NCBI RefSeq assembly: GCF_000160535.1
Contig: NZ_GG704780.1
Coordinates: 431,824-495,823, forward strand
Direction: 5' to 3'
DNA: 64,000 nucleotides
Origin: Hallella bergensis DSM 17361
GTDB lineage: Bacteria; Bacteroidota; Bacteroidia; Bacteroidales; Bacteroidaceae
In this document: one piece after another, positions 62,437 to 64,000 of the stretch
Layout: each line of letters begins with the position of its first letter
Numbering within the stretch: the stretch's first letter is position 1
Notes under the pieces: model-generated
The model's input: only the letters and a program-made list of their open reading frames with translations
Told to the model about the DNA's origin: nothing
The model's database searches: none
Position numbers and translations under genes: made by a program

Positions 62437-62739
62437 AAATACCGGATAACAGATTCTATGCCATGCATCAGACATCACCGACATCCTTACTGTTATTTGC
62501 ACCGACATCCACGACATCTCACAACTTTCCGCCGTGTCGTGCAAAGTCGTGCCAGTCGTTGCAAAAATATTCCTGCATCGGTTTTCCTGTTACTTTCCTA
62601 CGCCAATTATCTTGTGCTTTCCTGATTTCCCTTGTGCCATTTGAAAATCTATAAATAAGATGCAACTTTCGAAAATATCCTTTATCGCATATTTGTCAGG
62701 AATGAAACCAACAAGGTGGCGTAAATTTATCATCGAAAA

Positions 62740-62771
62740 TTTGTGGCATGCATATTAATTGGTTATCTTTG
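62740..62771 (+). promoter_or_regulatory. Promoter of the MFS gene (full consensus)
   Basis: TTTG at 62740-62743 and TATCTTTG at 62764-62771 with a 20-bp spacer, the best complete Bacteroidetes promoter in the window. It also shows that the frame starting at 62743 is not the real start. Confidence 0.8.
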
Positions 62772-62799
62772 GAAACACATCATTAAAACAAATAGACGT

Positions 62800-63972
62800 A
62801 TGGTACATGAAAACAAAACTACAGGTGTATTTCCTTGGGTGCTGATGATCTTGATGTCATCGGTCACCTTTGTTGGAATTTTATCAGAGCTGCTGCCTTC
62901 GGGAGTGTTGCAACAGATTATGGGAGACTTGAACATCAATGAAGTTGAAGGCGGACGAATGGTCGGCTTATATGCCCTTGCCTCGGCGATCTTCGGTATT
63001 CCTCTCATTTCTGCCACAATGCACCTCAACCGCAAAAACCTACTGTTACTGTTGCTGATTGGCTTTGCAATTTGTAACATTTTGTCAGGCCTGGTGCATA
63101 ACTACTATCTGATATTGGCACTGCGTTTTCTTGGTGGTATCAGTGCAGGAGTAATGTGGCCCATGATTGCAGCCTTCGGCATGCGACTCGTTGAGCCAAA
63201 TCATCAAGGCCGGGCTGTAGCCATTATTATGGCGGGCAACACGTTAGGTATTAGTCTTGGTATGCCTTTGATGACCTCAATTGGTGACCATTTTGGTTGG
63301 CGCATCGAGTTCATTACGTTGGGTGTTCTGGTTGGCCTGATAGCTGTATTGTCACTCTTCATGTTACCGTCAACACCGGGCGAGAAACTCACATCGAGCA
63401 CTTCTCCATTCGCCATGCTCAAGAACAAGGCTATCCTACTCATTATCTTGCTCACCTTGTTGGGCGTTTGTGGACACTATGGCGTCTATACCTACATCAC
63501 CCAATTGGTAGGAGAGATTGGTATTGAAGGTGGTGTCGAAATGGCATTGCTTGTCTTCGGTATTGGTTCTTTGATTTCGATTATTATTGCCACGAAGTAT
63601 ATTGACAAGTATCTGCGCGAGCTTACCGTGTTGATGTTTGCTTTCCTTGGCGTCGCTATGTTAATCTTCTACTTCTTTAAGGGTGCCAGTGGCATCTCTC
63701 ATTTGGGTTTCTTCTTGTGGGGATTGTCGTTTGGACCACTCGTTACGTTGTTCCAGGCCGCTGTGGGCAACCAGGTAGAACATGGAAAAGACGTGGCCAT
63801 GTCGGTGCAGTCGTGCATGTTTAACCTCTCCATCATGATCACAACGTGGATTGCAGGACTGCTGTTGATACGCTATGGAGCATTCAGTCTGTTGTGGTAT
63901 GCGGTAGCAATGGCAGTTCCAGGAATGATTATCTCTATCTTTGCAAAACACACACTGCGTCGGATAGGATAA
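62800..63972 (+). CDS. MFS transporter, AraJ-like efflux type
   Basis: Twelve-helix inner-membrane transporter of 390 residues. I chose the ATG at 62800 (MVHENKTTGV), 28 bp after the promoter box. Helix 1 contains the SVTFVGILSELLPSGVLQQI segment typical of the AraJ/YdhP drug and sugar efflux group. The loop after helix 2 is short, without the usual GRKK motif of sugar porters. LRFLGGISAGVMWPMIAAFG in helix 4 and FGWRIEFITLG near helix 6 also fit. The substrate is unknown; arabinose, peptides or drugs are reported for relatives. It ends 28 bp before the window end. Confidence 0.87.
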   Translation: MVHENKTTGVFPWVLMILMSSVTFVGILSELLPSGVLQQIMGDLNINEVEGGRMVGLYALASAIFGIPLISATMHLNRKNLLLLLLIGFAICNILSGLVHNYYLILALRFLGGISAGVMWPMIAAFGMRLVEPNHQGRAVAIIMAGNTLGISLGMPLMTSIGDHFGWRIEFITLGVLVGLIAVLSLFMLPSTPGEKLTSSTSPFAMLKNKAILLIILLTLLGVCGHYGVYTYITQLVGEIGIEGGVEMALLVFGIGSLISIIIATKYIDKYLRELTVLMFAFLGVAMLIFYFFKGASGISHLGFFLWGLSFGPLVTLFQAAVGNQVEHGKDVAMSVQSCMFNLSIMITTWIAGLLLIRYGAFSLLWYAVAMAVPGMIISIFAKHTLRRIG

Positions 63973-64000
63973 CCGACCGTTAACTATCCATCACAAAAAG

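Noticed and set aside
1..64000. tRNA, rRNA, insertion sequences, integrases or phage genes
   Set aside because: I looked for cloverleaf-like patterns, transposase motifs and terminal repeats around genes and saw none, apart from the gene-free dispersed elements.

Overview
The window looks like a chromosomal segment from a Bacteroidales bacterium, most likely a Prevotella-type organism (Prevotellaceae). The signs are promoters with the Bacteroidetes -7 box (TAnnTTTG, often followed by C) in front of many genes, no clear Shine-Dalgarno dependence, two SusC/SusD pairs, a MurF-alanine racemase fusion, the gene order purH-mreB-mreC-mreD-mrdA-rodA, and GldH, RicT and a type IX secretion plug protein. 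I saw no tRNA, rRNA, CRISPR array, insertion sequence or prophage. Species cannot be set from the sequence alone.

Layout. 1-2.3 kb (minus): ftsY, rimO and the first codons of an HU-like gene. 2.3-6.9 kb: a candidate small RNA, glutamate dehydrogenase, a GH25 lysozyme-like protein and a zinc-ribbon membrane protein. 7-9.6 kb (plus): a GH28 glycosidase and tatA-tatC. 9.5-13.4 kb (minus): a WG-repeat-like protein, an LTA-synthase-type sulfatase, a PAP2 phosphatase and trmO. 14.3-17.2 kb (plus): holB-ricT-gldH. 17.2-23.9 kb (minus): the elongasome operon purH-mreBCD-mrdA-rodA. 24.3-29.3 kb (plus): the M3 peptidase dcp, a sugar porter and the secretion plug protein. 29.5-39.6 kb (plus): an S8 protease, an S9 peptidase, SusC/SusD and two lipoproteins. 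40-47 kb: HD hydrolase, menA, rfbC-rfbD, murF-alr, luxS and mtnN. 47.3-49.9 kb: a YfhO membrane protein. 50.6-61.9 kb (plus): SusC/SusD, a lipoprotein, an M16 peptidase, a propeller lipoprotein and a phosphoesterase. 62.8-64 kb: an MFS transporter.

How the genes work together. Two outer-membrane uptake loci each sit beside peptidase genes, and dcp and glutamate dehydrogenase are nearby. This fits an organism that digests protein outside the cell, imports peptides through SusCD-type transporters and uses the amino acids, but the substrate is inferred. Cell-shape, peptidoglycan and dTDP-rhamnose genes make up most of the rest.

The most unusual signal is not a gene. Five gene-free gaps hold copies of one dispersed element of roughly 310-370 bp (near 4.4-4.8, 13.7-14.1, 39.7-40.1, 50.0-50.3 and 62.1-62.4 kb). 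Each copy has a hairpin at one end, a short CTGA/TCAG palindrome, a core of five imperfect 22-bp units in the same register, and a conserved CATGGCGCATTTTC-like end. A sixth, GC-rich array with the same 22-bp period lies between purH and dcp. I know of no named family that fits.
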